64,000 nucleotides of DNA from NCBI GenBank assembly GCA_021613375.1, contig CM038727.1, forward strand, positions 4,514,958 to 4,578,957, in the 5' to 3' direction. How positions within the stretch are numbered: the first letter of the stretch is position 1; each line of letters opens with the position of its first letter. The translations under genes and the position numbers were made by a program. Below the pieces are notes generated by a model. It had not been told where the DNA came from. It did not search any database and saw nothing but the letters and a program-made list of their open reading frames with translations. This document shows positions 1 to 10,800 of this stretch, one piece after another. This DNA comes from Megaleporinus macrocephalus (lineage: Eukaryota > Chordata > Actinopteri > Characiformes > Anostomidae).

Positions 1-243
1 TAAACCTCTGATCACTAGATGGCAGTGTTGTAATCCATTTTCAGCTCCACTCCAACATTAACAAGCAGCACAAGGGCGCTGTGCTATTGTAAGTGTTGAT
101 AAACCTGTTCATACAGTGGTGTGTTTTAATAGTAGGATTTGAAAAATCGCAATATCACTTGCAATATCGCAATATATTGAATCGTGACCGCTGTATCACG
201 ATACCTATTATATCGCCGGGTTCCTGCCAATGCACAGCCCTAC
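1..243 (-). mobile_element. Dispersed repeat, family A, copy 1 (truncated by window edge)
   Basis: This stretch is the reverse complement of 32806-33062, with many point differences. Shared landmarks are CACTAGATGGCAGTGTTG-like sequence near the start, an internal run rich in TATCGCAATAT and TATCACGATA, and a terminal CAGCCCTA (reverse complement TAGGGCTG). The TAGGGCTG end suggests a non-autonomous hAT-type DNA transposon, but only one end is in view here and no transposase is encoded. The family name is mine. Confidence 0.7.
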
Positions 244-479
244 ACGGACAGCAGCTAGTTTGCGAAACTTGGGGCTGGAGTTATGGGTGCCTTCTGCTAC
301 TAGGTTTTAAAGCCAGACCCCAGATTTGGTCATGAGAAGGTGAGGGCAGAGGAGTGGTTAATATAGAGCGTGTAATAATAAAAAGGAGGAGTTTGGGCGT
401 GGTCCTTCTCCCAGACTTAAGTTATTTCATAACTTCATATGGACTGGGAGACTCAGTAAGGTCCTGGTAGGTGGTCACA
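244..479. other. Unrecognised sequence, possibly the outer part of the Tc1-like remnant
   Basis: This is ordinary-complexity DNA with no coding signal I can support. The last 80 bases or so may already belong to the Tc1-like element that is clearly recognisable from about 480, but I cannot place its end. Confidence 0.4.
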
Positions 480-751
480 GGTATCTGGAGGTATCATGCT
501 GACTGCTGTGCATCCCATAGCTGCTGGAAGGAGCGTGGAGGAGGATCCATAGAGCCATCACCACCATCCAGGTGGTCCCACAGATACTCAGTTGGGTTCA
601 AGTCTGGGGAGTTAGGGGACAATGATACTACTTGAAAGTCTTGGTCAGCTCTTCCAACCAGTGTGGGACATTTCTTGATGGGTCGTATCATCTTGCTGGA
701 AGATCCCATCCACCCCAGTGAAGACAATCAGCATGGTGTATGGTGTACCTG
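480..751 (-). pseudogene. Tc1-like transposase remnant (C-terminal catalytic part), minus strand
   Basis: Read on the minus strand, two frames together carry Tc1/mariner transposase landmarks. One frame has VDGIFQQDD, the region of the second catalytic aspartate. After a frameshift, the other has SPNSPDLNPTEYLWDHL, containing the PDLNPxExLWD motif with the catalytic glutamate, followed by a weak SMDxxPxxxQQLWDA motif. The gene is broken by the frameshift, and the element is interrupted at 752 by a LINE. Known family role: cut-and-paste transposition by a DD34E enzyme. This copy cannot encode an active protein. Confidence 0.85.
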
Positions 752-1343
752 GTGACCATGGTCCTCAGTAGGAAAAGGGTGGAGTGACCTCTCCAGGTTG
801 GAGATGATCTCACGCCTTAAGTGGAGGAGTTTATGTATCTCGGGGTCTTGTTCACGAGCGGAGGCGGATCGCTGCAGCGTCTGCAGTGATGCGGGCTCTG
901 GACTGGTCTGTCCTGGTGAAGAGAGGACTGAGCCAAAAGGCAAAGCTCTGGATTTACTGGTCAATCTACATTCCTACTCTCACCTGTGGTCAGGAGCTCT
1001 GGATGGTGACCGAAAGAACGAGATCACGAATACAAGCTGCCAAAATGAGTTTTCACCATCCAGTGTCAGGTGAGGAGCTTGATTATACGGGGGAGACTCA
1101 GAGTCGAGACGCTACTTCTCCATGTCGAGAGGAACCAGCTGAGGTGGTTCAGGCATCTGATTAGGATGCTTCCTGGACATGTCTGACCTAAAGGATACCC
1201 TGGGGAAGACCAAGGACATGCTGGTATCCCCCCCGAGGAGCTAGAGGAGGTGGCTGTGGAGAGGGACGTCTGGGTCTCTCTGCTTAGACTGCTACCCCTA
1301 CGACCTGGATCCCCGGAAAAGCGGTAGATAAGAGATAGATGGA
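752..1343 (+). mobile_element. 5'-truncated LINE (non-LTR retrotransposon 3' end) inserted in the Tc1-like remnant
   Basis: Frame fragments resemble the C-terminal part of a teleost LINE ORF2: LKWRSLCISGSC followed by AEADR, then RGLSQKAKLWIYWSIYIPTL, then GQELWMVTERTRSRIQAA. Further on come nucleotide remnants of the QLRWxGHLxRM and PPEELEE regions. The copy ends in a short GATA/GATG-type tail, as RTE/Rex-type fish LINEs do. It is flanked by identical 8-bp TGTACCTG at 744-751 and 1344-1351, which reads as a target-site duplication. Several stops and frameshifts make it a dead copy. Clade assignment (Rex1/Rex3/other) is uncertain. Confidence 0.85.
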
Positions 1344-1351
1344 TGTACCTG

Positions 1352-1600
1352 ATCTGCAAGGATGGGTAGTGTGGAGAGAGTCTTCCACTTGGATGAGTGG
1401 GTCCAGAGAATGCCATGAAAACGTTTCCCAGACCAGAACTCTGTGGCCATTGATAGTAGGACATGGTCATAATAATGTGACTCGACTATGTATATTGAGA
1501 TGCACAATCTATTCTGAAGACAAACGGTGGTCCCAGCCCTGGTTAGGTTCTTGACTTGTTGTGAAAGGTCTGTAAGCTGTTCATTTGAATACACAAGCTG
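1352..1600 (-). mobile_element. Probable continuation of the Tc1-like remnant beyond the LINE
   Basis: This segment directly follows the right copy of the TGTACCTG duplication, so before the LINE landed it was contiguous with the transposase remnant at 480-751. On the minus strand it would correspond to sequence upstream of the FQQD motif. I cannot match specific transposase residues in it, so the assignment rests mainly on position. Confidence 0.45.
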
Positions 1601-1917
1601 AGTTTAACTCACAGATCAGCTGCTTCACAGTGTGAGTAAAAAAAAACAAAAAAACAATCGTCACGGTTACCACTTGGGTCGCGGTGACTCAGCTCTGCTA
1701 CAGCCTGACGTTGGAGCGAGCGGTTTAAATGTGAGGGACAGAAATAGAGGTGAGCGCTGGGATGAGATTAAACTGGGGGCCTGTTTGGAGTGACATTTCA
1801 AACAGAGGTCACATATAAGCTGAGAACAAAACCCTTATCAACCAGCACTGACTCCTTATCAGGAGACCATCAACCACCCAACGTTAATAACGGGTGTTTC
1901 ATTGTTCTCGTCTCCAG
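1601..1917 (+). other. Ordinary-complexity DNA upstream of the myrip exon, ending in a splice acceptor
   Basis: No repeat is recognised here. The stretch ends in a pyrimidine-rich TTCATTGTTCTCGTCTCCAG whose AG (1916-1917) is a good splice acceptor. MYRIP genes usually have a non-coding first exon, so this would be the end of intron 1. A second possible acceptor, CTCCTTGACCGCAG, ends at 1990. Confidence 0.5.
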
Positions 1918-2115
1918 GAAGCTCCGTCTTCAGACCCTCGTACCTGCGAACTGACTCTCTCATCATTTGCTGACCCTCCTTGACCGCAGTCGTTGACCTG
2001 CAGCGATGGGGCGGAAGCTGGACCTGTCGGGACTGACCGACGACGAGGCGGAGCATGTGCTCAGAGTGGTGCAGAGAGACATGAAGCTCCGCAAGAAGGA
2101 GGAGGACCGGCTGAG
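1918..2115 (+). other. myrip: Exon with 5'UTR and start codon of a myrip-like gene
   Basis: The left boundary is inferred from the pyrimidine tract and AG ending at 1917. The right boundary is the GTAAGT donor at 2116. The 88 bases before the ATG would be 5'UTR. A start at 1991 (after the alternative acceptor) is possible, as is an upstream transcription start with no acceptor at all; transcript data would decide. Confidence 0.6.
2006..2115 (+). CDS. myrip: MYRIP-like Rab27 effector, first coding exon (partial)
   Basis: The 36 complete codons begin [14 protein letters not shown], continue [11 protein letters not shown], and end in a charged [10 protein letters not shown]. This is the start of the N-terminal Rab27-binding domain (first amphipathic helix, SHD1) shared by the Slac2/Slp family. 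MYRIP links Rab27-bearing secretory granules and melanosomes to myosin VIIa/Va and actin. Arg at position 3 and the LSGL motif fit MYRIP better than melanophilin, which typically has MGKKLDLSKL. The exon ends two bases into a codon (AG), which would give Ser or Arg; MYRIP has Ser there. The start is set by family alignment. The zinc finger, myosin- and actin-binding parts lie outside the window. Melanophilin (mlph) is the main alternative. Confidence 0.82.
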
Positions 2116-2121
2116 GTAAGT
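2116..2121 (+). other. myrip: Splice donor of the myrip coding exon
   Basis: CTGAG|GTAAGT is a near-perfect vertebrate 5' splice site. It falls where the MYRIP family alignment predicts an early exon boundary and leaves phase 2. Confidence 0.8.
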
Positions 2122-2165
2122 GTTTGTTTTGGCTTGCTTTGTGCTGGATGGTGAGGATGAGGTGA

Positions 2166-2194
2166 CAGTACCAGTCAAAAGTTTGGACACACCT
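2166..2194 (+). mobile_element. Tc1-like terminal inverted repeat fragment
   Basis: The sequence CAGTACCAGTCAAAAGTTTG, followed by GACACACCT, matches the terminal inverted repeat of a common teleost Tc1-like family as I know it. Homology is not evident beyond about 30 bases, so this is a solo end or a heavily decayed copy. It lies only about 50 bases into the intron. Confidence 0.6.
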
Positions 2195-3042
2195 GTGCAT
2201 ACATGGGCTGTTACTGTTTTATGATCTACACTCAATACAAGGTGCTCCACCATGATCAGAACTTGGAGTAGCTCCATGTTAGAAGATCCTTTGCTCCAGA
2301 TCGACTTGCCAATGGGGAGTGCAGGTGAATACCCGCTTCTAATGCCATTTTTTAAACTAGTAGTAAATAATTGAGTCTCAAGGGAGATTGTGGGCTTGTT
2401 TTGGGATGGGGCAGGGGCTCCTTATCACTGGTTTCCCATGAATTCCATACGCCACTTTTCTGGGTGGGGGTCTGTATAATGGTTGCTTTATCCGTTTTCC
2501 GCTTTTTATTATTTTTTTCCTGGATGCAAACGCTTAAGAACATTGTTGTCTTTCCACAGCAGTTCTTTTCCCACCAAGTAATCTGTTGAATTAGTCATGG
2601 TCACAAACATTTAGACCCCAAACGTGGCGCTGGGAGCTGATAGTTTTCACATAGTTGGCTTTAAGTTCCACACTTGACCAGGCTTGCACAGCAAGTGGTC
2701 CTGGATCTGGAAAAGCTGGGAATATAACTTTCAGGACCAGACCCCTGTACAAATGAGCTAAATGTTAGTAGCAAAATAAAAATTTAGAACCAAAGAAGCA
2801 AATAGACAAAAACTGAAAGCAAAGGAAGCAGTTTTTGATGTAATATTCAGAATAATCAGATATAATCAGATATAAAGTCTCTTGTACGTGTGATCTGGCC
2901 AAAGTAACAGTAGCAGCATCACCAACAAAATCACACTGGAGTCCAAATCACGGACATGAGCAAACAGAGATCTTAATGTCTCTGCAGATCATTCCATAGC
3001 TGCCTCGCCATATTTAGACCAAACTATCAGAACTTTCAGTCT
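2195..3042. other. Unrecognised intronic DNA
   Basis: This is ordinary-complexity sequence with no tandem repeat, recognisable transposon or credible exon. Confidence 0.5.
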
Positions 3043-3490
3043 AACATCCATCCATTGCTTTTCTGGGGATCTGGGTTGTGGGGGTAGCAGTCTAAGCAGA
3101 GAAGCTGCTTAGAGAGATAGTACCTTCAGCGTGTCCTAGGTCTTCCCCGGGATCTTCTCCCGGACGGGCATGTTCTCAAAACCTCCAAAGGGAGGCGTCC
3201 AGGAGGCATCCTAACCAGATGCCCGAACCACCTCCACTGGTTCTTCTCGATGTGGAGAAGGAGAGGCTCTACTCTGAGCTTACCCCCGACACCCCACAGC
3301 AGCTTGTATCCGCGATACTGTTCTTTTGGTCACTACCCAAAGCTCTTGACCACAGGTCCATCCATCACTTCCATCACTCGTGAACAAAATATGAATTTGA
3401 GCTTCAGTTGATGATGGAGCAGAACGATAGTTATTGATGTCTTTTGGCATAAACAAGGGTCCAAGAATGGAACCCTGGGGCACCCCTCTT
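3043..3490 (-). mobile_element. LINE fragment, minus strand, same family as 752-1343
   Basis: On the minus strand the right part encodes MPQGSILGPLF, the conserved reverse-transcriptase motif PQGSxLGPLLF. The left part encodes CGQELWVVTKRTVSRIQAA, the same C-terminal segment as the plus-strand copy. Between them most of ORF2 is missing, so this copy is internally deleted or two fragments are abutted. The 3' end reaches CATCCATCCA near 3050, matching the GGATG-type tail. It cannot be functional. Confidence 0.8.
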
Positions 3491-3753
3491 CTGTACTTTT
3501 TAAGCTTATTAGACTACAAAACAGAATTTGGTTGATGCCTGGAACACGAGTGTGTTACTTTAATGATTAGATTTTTTTTTTTGGACTACTGGTTTGCAAG
3601 ATCTTCTATCTTGTCCCACAAATCCAAAACATGAAACATGGCGCAACGTGATTGGATCATTTTGTCACGTTACTATTTGTACAGCATCATGGCTTGGCTT
3701 GCTTTCACCACCATTGTTTTCAGGATGGTCCATTCATTCAGCTTTCACTCTGA
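3491..3753. other. Unrecognised intronic DNA
   Basis: Ordinary-complexity sequence with a short poly-T stretch near 3572-3582. Nothing else is recognised. Confidence 0.4.
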
Positions 3754-4323
3754 GGGTCTGTCTCAAATCCTACTGAGCTCCAACATGGGCAGCATTTAAT
3801 GTCATAGTATGCGCTCCCGACATGTAGACTGTCCCAATTCTTACATACCTTAAACATGCTGTCTACTGAGGAACCTTATTTAGACCTGATTTTAAGAAGC
3901 ATCGGACGCTTCCTCAGCCGCTAAGACAATCCCATGATGCACCGCAGGCTAATCTAGGAGCAGTGAAGTGGTTTTAAAATGTGAGTTATTTTGATTCTCT
4001 CCGGAGTTTTAATGTGTTTCTGGTCATATAATCACACAAAACAGTATTTTATTATCAACTCTGTAACGAGTCCTTCACCATTTACACTTTTATACTCCAG
4101 ACATTAGCATTTATGCTAGCGGATTTTTAAGCCTTGGGCTATTGTTTTGGATGCCGGCCGGTAGCTTAGCAACCAGCTAACCCACCGGAGGCGTGCTGCA
4201 GTGGGCGGGAACAAGCCGTGACGCAGTCTCTCTCTAACTAGAGCGTCTCAGTAATCTGTTTATGAGGAGAGATGAGGAGAGAACGCTGATACTTACACAC
4301 TCACTAGGATTTGAGACACATCC
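3754..4323. mobile_element. Small non-autonomous DNA transposon with terminal inverted repeats
   Basis: The left end CTGTCTCAAATCCTACTGAG is mirrored at the right end, whose reverse complement contains TGTGTCTCAAATCCTAGTGA. About 19 of 21 terminal bases agree. The 570-bp interior has no coding capacity and includes phrases common in fish MITEs, such as GACTGTCCCAATTCTTACAT. Superfamily is not determinable by eye, because the target-site duplication is unclear. Confidence 0.6.
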
Positions 4324-4965
4324 TGAACGATTACACAGATGTGTTCAGATCAAAGATGTCTTGCTGTAGAAAATACACTTTTGACCTGTGATGTTTCAGT
4401 AAACAGAGAGGTTTTCATGGTGGTACGTTACAGCCTCAGTCCCTGTCCCCTCCTGCTGTGGTGGACATGAAGCCTCCTTTTACTGGAGAGAAACCGAGAA
4501 AAGAGGAGCTTCACGGCGCGAGGCTGTCTCCCTCTTTTCTTTTCAGCCCGTGATACTCAAGCGCTTCTCTTTGCTTTATTGTCCCTTGTCGTTTTTGAGG
4601 CTTTCAGCAACTCTTAACAATCCCAGTCGGCTCCGCTGAGAATAACTAATCACCGGGCTGTCAGGGTGATGTACGAGGGGTCTGTTCTGTGGTGCATCTC
4701 CGGTGCCTGCTGCAGTGGCACACCAGGTCTGCTGTTCTTACTGAGACGTAACTACCCAGCACGCAGTGGCCCGTCCCAGCGGGAGTCCATCCCACTTTTC
4801 GAAAGTGGGGCGAGTCGGTACAGTTCGTTCTGCGGCTTGGTCTGACTGTACCGGAGCTCTCGTCAGCGCTGTAGCCGCCTTAGCACATAATCAGGGCTGA
4901 AGATTAGATTAGTCAACAAAAGTTGTTTAGTTCTCTCGACTTGATGGAAAACAGAAATGTGGCCA
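4324..4965. other. Unrecognised intronic DNA
   Basis: This is normal-complexity and moderately GC-rich, especially 4480-4860. No repeat or exon is recognised. Confidence 0.4.
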
Positions 4966-6995
4966 GTGTGTATGGTCTCCCAGTGTCTGTGTGCAGTCTG
5001 TATGGTCTCCCAGTGTCTGTGTGCAGTCTGTATGGTCTCCCAATGTCTGTGTGGAGTCTGTATGGTCTCCCAATGTCTGTGTGGAGTCTGTATGGTCTCC
5101 CAATGTCTGTGTGGAGTGTGTATGGTCTCCCAATGTCTGTGTGGAGTCTGTATGGTCTCCCAATGTCTGTGTGGAGTTTGTATGGTCTCCCAATGTCTGT
5201 GTGGAGTGTGTATGGTCTCCCAGTGTCTGTGTGGAGTCTATATGGTCTCCCAGTGTCTGTGTGCAGTCTGTATGACCTCCCAATGTCTGTGTAGAGTGTG
5301 TATGGTCTCCCAGTGTCTGTGTGGAGTGTGTATGGTCTCCCAGTGTCTGTGTGGAGTCTGTATGGTCTCCCAGTGTCTGTGTGGAGTCTGTATGGTCTCC
5401 CAGTGTCTGTGTGGAGTTTGTACAGGCTACCAGTGTCTGTGTGAAGTGTGTATGGTCTCCCAGTGTCTGTGTGGAGTCTGTATGGTCTCCCAGTGTCTGT
5501 GTGGAGTCTGTATGGTCTCCCAGTGTCTGTGTGGAGTCTGTATGGTCTCCCAGTGTCTGTGTGGAGTTTGTACAGGCTACCAGTGTCTGTGTTGAGTGTT
5601 TATGGTCTACCAGTGTCTGTGTTGAGTGTTTATGGTCTACCAGTGTCTGTGTGAAGTGTGTATGGTCTTCCAGTGTCTGTGTGAAGTGTGTATGGTCTAC
5701 CAGTGTCTGTGTGAAGTGTGTATGGTCTACCAGTGTCTGTGTGAAGTGTGTATGGTCTACCAGTGTCTGTGTGAAGCGTGTATGGTCTCCCAGTGTCTGT
5801 GTAGAGTATGTATGGTCTCCCAGTGTCTGTGTAGAGTATGTATGGTCTCCCAGTGTCTGTGTGGAGTTTGTATGGTCTCCCAGTGTCTGTGTAGAGTGTG
5901 TATGGTCTCCCAGTGTCTGTGTGGAGTATGTATGTTCTCCCAGTGTCTGTGTAGAGTATGTATGGTCTCCCAGTGTCTGTGTAGAGTATGTATGGTCTCC
6001 CAGTGTCTGTGTGGAGTTTGTATGGTCTCCCAGTGTCTGTGTAGAGTATGTATGGTCTCCCAGTGTCTGTGTGGAGTGTGTATGGTCTCCCAGTGTCTGT
6101 GTGGAGTTTGTACAGGCTACCAGTGTCTGTGTTGAGTGTTTATGGTCTACCAGTGTCTGTGTTGAGTGTTTATGGTCTACCAGTGTCTGTGTGAAGTGTG
6201 TATGGTCTTCCAGTGTCTGTGTGAAGTGTGTATGGTCTACCAGTGTCTGTGTGAAGTGTGTATGGTCTACCAGTGTCTGTGTGAAGTGTGTATGGTCTAC
6301 CAGTGTCTGTGTGAAGCGTGTATGGTCTCCCAGTGTCTGTGTAGAGTATGTATGGTCTCCCAGTGTCTGTGTAGAGTATGTATGGTCTCCCAGTGTCTGT
6401 GTGGAGTTTGTATGGTCTCCCAGTGTCTGTGTAGAGTGTGTATGGTCTCCCAGTGTCTGTGTGGAGTATGTATGTTCTCCCAGTGTCTGTGTAGAGTATG
6501 TATGGTCTCCCAGTGTCTGTGTAGAGTATGTATGGTCTCCCAGTGTCTGTGTGGAGTTTGTATGGTCTCCCAGTGTCTGTGTAGAGTATGTATGGTCTCC
6601 CAGTGTCTGTGTGGAGTGTGTATGGTCTCCCAGTGTCTGTGTGGAGTCTGTATGGTCTCCCAGTGTCTGTGTGGAGTTTGTATGGTCTCCCAGTGTTTGT
6701 GTGGAGTCTGTATGGTCTACCAGTGTCTGTGTAGAGTGTGTATGGTCTCCTAGTGTCTGTGTGGAGTGTGTACGGTCTACCAGTGTCTGTGTGGAGTTTG
6801 TATGGTCTACCAGTGTCTGTGTAGAGTATGTATGGTCTCCCAGTGTCTGTGTGGAGTTTGTATGGTCTCCCAGTGTTTGTGTGGAGTCTGTATGGTCTAC
6901 CAGTGTCTGTGTAGAGTGTGTATGGTCTCCCAGTGTCTGTGTGGAGTTTGTATGGTCTACCAGTGTCTGTGTGGAGTTTGTACAGTCTCCTAGAG
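4966..6995. repeat. 30-bp minisatellite, about 68 units
   Basis: The unit reads TGTATGGTCTCCCAGTGTCT then GTGTGGAGTC, with period 30. Variants swap CCAG/CCAA and GGAGTC/GAAGTG/AGAGTA/TTGAGT. Because 30 is a multiple of three and the unit lacks stops, all three plus frames and one minus frame stay open for long stretches, the longest running 5321-7015. The peptides are pure 10-residue repeats such as VWSPSVCVES and have no start context, so no gene is called. A segment of about 540 bp is present twice in tandem (5581-6120 and 6121-6647). Confidence 0.97.
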
Positions 6996-7803
6996 TCTCA
7001 AGTTTGTTTGATTAATTCAAAATTGGATTTTGTTGGATGTGTTTCAAGGATGTTGTGCTGCCAACGTTCTAGTAATAGCTTTGAGTTTGCCTGACAGCGT
7101 TTTAGCAGTTTGTTAGGACAAATCTATAACCAAACCAACTAACAATCATACTAATCAAAGTTATTTCTGCTTCGTCCCAACCTTCTTACTATCTTACTAA
7201 ACAGTATGAACTTGGCATGATGAAAAATTCAGTAAGTGTCCAAGAAAGTCTTATTTAGCCACATATTAGCCACATCTTCCCACCAGTTTATCAAAGTCAG
7301 AAGTCCCTGTGGAGCTTAAATGTATTAACTCGTTTACTTAAACATATAAAATCAATAAAAGCCTATTTTAATAGCACAAGTGAAATATTTGATTAGGAGG
7401 GTTAGAGAGGGCGTGGACTGATCTTGTTGAAAGGGGACTAAACCCCCCCCCCCAACTCTTCTTTTTTCCTCCCTCTGATGGTCACATGTATTACCCAGAG
7501 GCCTCTGCGGCGTCTCTCTGTGGCATCATGCTTGTCTCACTTTTGACCTGTTCGGTCAGAAGGCTTGCTCCCAGTTTGATGACTCAGTGCTTCTGTCAGA
7601 CCCTTCCCAGACCCCCGCTGTCAGCCTCTACTCTCTCAGCATGGGACCCCCATTTAGAGCAGACGGATATTCTGCCCTTCAAACATTCCACAGAACTGAA
7701 ATGTAGTTTTCCGTAAGGGAGCAGTAGGACCGGCGGCGCTTGTCACTGTTGGGAAGCTGGCGAAAGGGAGGAAACTGTCTGTGAAATATTCTGCATGTGT
7801 TTA
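6996..7803. other. Unrecognised intronic DNA between arrays
   Basis: Ordinary-complexity sequence with a C-homopolymer near 7444-7453. The final 100 bases lead into the 40-bp array. No exon or transposon is recognised. Confidence 0.4.
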
Positions 7804-10800
7804 AGTCTCCCTCAGACTTGTATTATCTCCTGTGACTCAGTCCGATCTCCCCCAGACTTGTATTATCTCCTGTGACTCAGTCCAATCTCCCTCAGACTAG
7901 TATTATCTCCTGTGACTCAGTCCGATCTCCCCCAGACTTGTATTATCTCCTGTGACTCAGTCCGATCTCCCCCAGACTTGTATTATCTCCTGCGACTCAG
8001 TTCGATCTCCCCCAGACTTGTATTATCTCCTGTGACTCAGTCCAATCTCCCCCAGACTTGTATTATCTCCTGTGACTCAGTCCGATCTCCCCCAGACTTG
8101 TATTATCTCCTGTGACTCAGTCCGATCTCCCTCAGACTAGTATTATCTCCTGTGACTCAGTCCAATCTCACCCTAGACTTGTATTATCTCCTGCGACTCA
8201 GTTCGATCTCCCCCAGACTAGTATTATCTCCTGGGACTCAGTCCGATCTCCCCAGACTTGTATTATCTCCTGCGACTCAGTTCGATCTCCCCCAGACTTG
8301 TATTATCTCCTGTGACTCAGTCCGATCTCCCCCAGACTTGTATTATCTCCTGTGACTCAGTCCGATCTCCCCCAGACTTGTATTATCTCCTGTGACTCAG
8401 TCCGATCTCCCTCAGACTAGTATTATCTCCTGTGACTCAGTCCGATCTCACCCTAGACTTGTATTATCTCCTGCGACTCAGTTCGATCTCCCCCAGACTA
8501 GTATTATCTCCTGGGACTCAGTCCGATCTCCCCCAGACTTGTATTATCTCCTGCGACTCAGTTCGATCTCCCCCAGACTTGTATTATCTCCTGTGACTCA
8601 GTCCGATCTCCCCCAGACTTGTATTATCTCCTGTGACTCAGTCCGATCTCCCCCAGACTTATATTATCTCCTGTGACTCAGTCCGATCTCCCCCAGACTT
8701 GTATTATCTCCTGCGACTCAGTTCGATCTCCCCCAGACTTGTATTATCTCCTGTGACTCAGTCCGATCTCCCCCAGACTTGTATTATCTCCTGTGACTCA
8801 GTCCGATCTCCCCCAGACTTGTATTATCTCCTGTGACTCAGTCCGATCTCCCTCAGACTAGTATTTTCTCCTGCGACTCAGTTCGATCTCCCCCAGACTA
8901 GTATTATCTCCTGGGACTCAGTTCGATCTCCCCGGCAGATTAAATTATCTCCTGCGACTCAGTCTGATCTCCCCCCAGACTTGTATCATCTCCTGCGACT
9001 CAGTCTGATCTCCCCAGACATGTATTTCCTACCGCACCTCAGTCCGATCTCCCCCAGACATGTATTTTCTACCGCACCTCAGTCCGATCTCCCCTAGACA
9101 TGTATTTTCTCCTGCGAATCAGTCTGATCTTACCCCAGATTTGTATTATCTCCTGTGACTCAGTCGGATCTCCCCCGCAGACTTGTATTATCTCCTGCAA
9201 TTCAGTCCGAGCTCCACCCAGACATGTATTATCTCCTGTGACTTAGTCCAATCTCCCCCAGACTAGTATTATCTCCTGTGACTCAATCCGATCTCACCCC
9301 AGACTTGTATTATCTCCTGTGACTCAGTCCGATCTCACCCCAGACTTGTATTATCTCCTGTGACTCAGTCCGATCTCCCCCTAGACTTGTATTATTTCCT
9401 GTGACTCAGTTCGATCTCCCCCAGACTTGTATTATCTCCTGTGACTCAGTCCGATCTCCCCCAGACTTGTATTATCTCCTGTGACTCAGTCCGATCTCCC
9501 CCAGACTTATATTATCTCCTGTGACTCAGTCCGATCTCCCCCAGACTTGTATTATCTCCTGCGACTCAGTTCGATCTCCCCCAGACTTGTATTATCTCCT
9601 GTGACTCAGTCCGATCTCCCCCAGACTTGTATTATCTCCTGTGACTCAGTCCGATCTCCCCCAGACTTGTATTATCTCCTGTGACTCAGTCCGATCTCCC
9701 TCAGACTAGTATTTTCTCCTGCGACTCAGTTCGATCTCCCCCAGACTAGTATTATCTCCTGGGACTCAGTTCGATCTCCCCGGCAGATTAAATTATCTCC
9801 TGCGACTCAGTCTGATCTCCCCCCAGACTTGTATCATCTCCTGCGACTCAGTCTGATCTCCCCAGACATGTATTTCCTACCGCACCTCAGTCCGATCTCC
9901 CCCAGACATGTATTTTCTACCGCACCTCAGTCCGATCTCCCCTAGACATGTATTTTCTCCTGCGAATCAGTCTGATCTTACCCCAGATTTGTATTATCTC
10001 CTGTGACTCAGTCGGATCTCCCCCCGCAGACTTGTATTATCTCCTGCAATTCAGTCCGAGCTCCACCCAGACATGTATTATCTCCTGTGACTTAGTCCAA
10101 TCTCCCCCAGACTAGTATTATCTCCTGTGACTCAATCCGATCTCACCCCAGACTTGTATTATCTCCTGTGACTCAGTCCGATCTCACCCCAGACTTGTAT
10201 TATCTCCTGTGACTCAGTCCGATCTCCCCCTAGACTTGTATTATTTCCTGTGACTCAGTTCGATCTCCCCCAGACTTGTATTATCTCCTGTGACTCAGTC
10301 CGATCTCCCCCAGACTTGTATTATCTCCTGTGACTCAGTCCGATCTCCCCCAGACTTGTATTATCTCCTGTGACTCAGTCCGATCTCCCTCAGACTAGTA
10401 TTATCTCCTGCGACTCAGTTCGATCTCCCCCAGACTAGTATTATCTCCTGTGACTCAATCCGATCTCACCCCAGACTTGTATTATCTCCTGTGACTCAGT
10501 CTGATCTCCCCCCAGACTTGTATCATCTCCTGCGACTCAGTCTGATCTCCCCAGACATGTATTTTCTACCGCACCTCAGTCCGATCTCCCCCAGACATGT
10601 ATTTTCTACCGCACCTCAGTCTGATCTCCCCCAGACATGTATTTTCTCCTGCGACTCAGTCTGATCTCCCACCAGACTTGTATCATCTCCTGCGACTTGG
10701 TCTGATCTCCCCCAGACATTTATTTTCTACCGCACCTCAGTCCGATCTCCCCCAGACATGTATTTTCTCCTGTGACTCAGTCTGATCTCCTCCGCAGACT

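Noticed and set aside
2006..2115. Assignment to melanophilin (mlph) instead of myrip
   Set aside because: Residues [10 protein letters not shown] follow MYRIP rather than the MGKKLDLSKL typical of melanophilin, though one exon cannot exclude it fully.
5321..7015. 564-codon open frame with repeated WSPSVCVE peptides
   Set aside because: Produced by a stop-free 30-bp repeat; equivalent frames are open in other registers and on the other strand, and there is no family resemblance.
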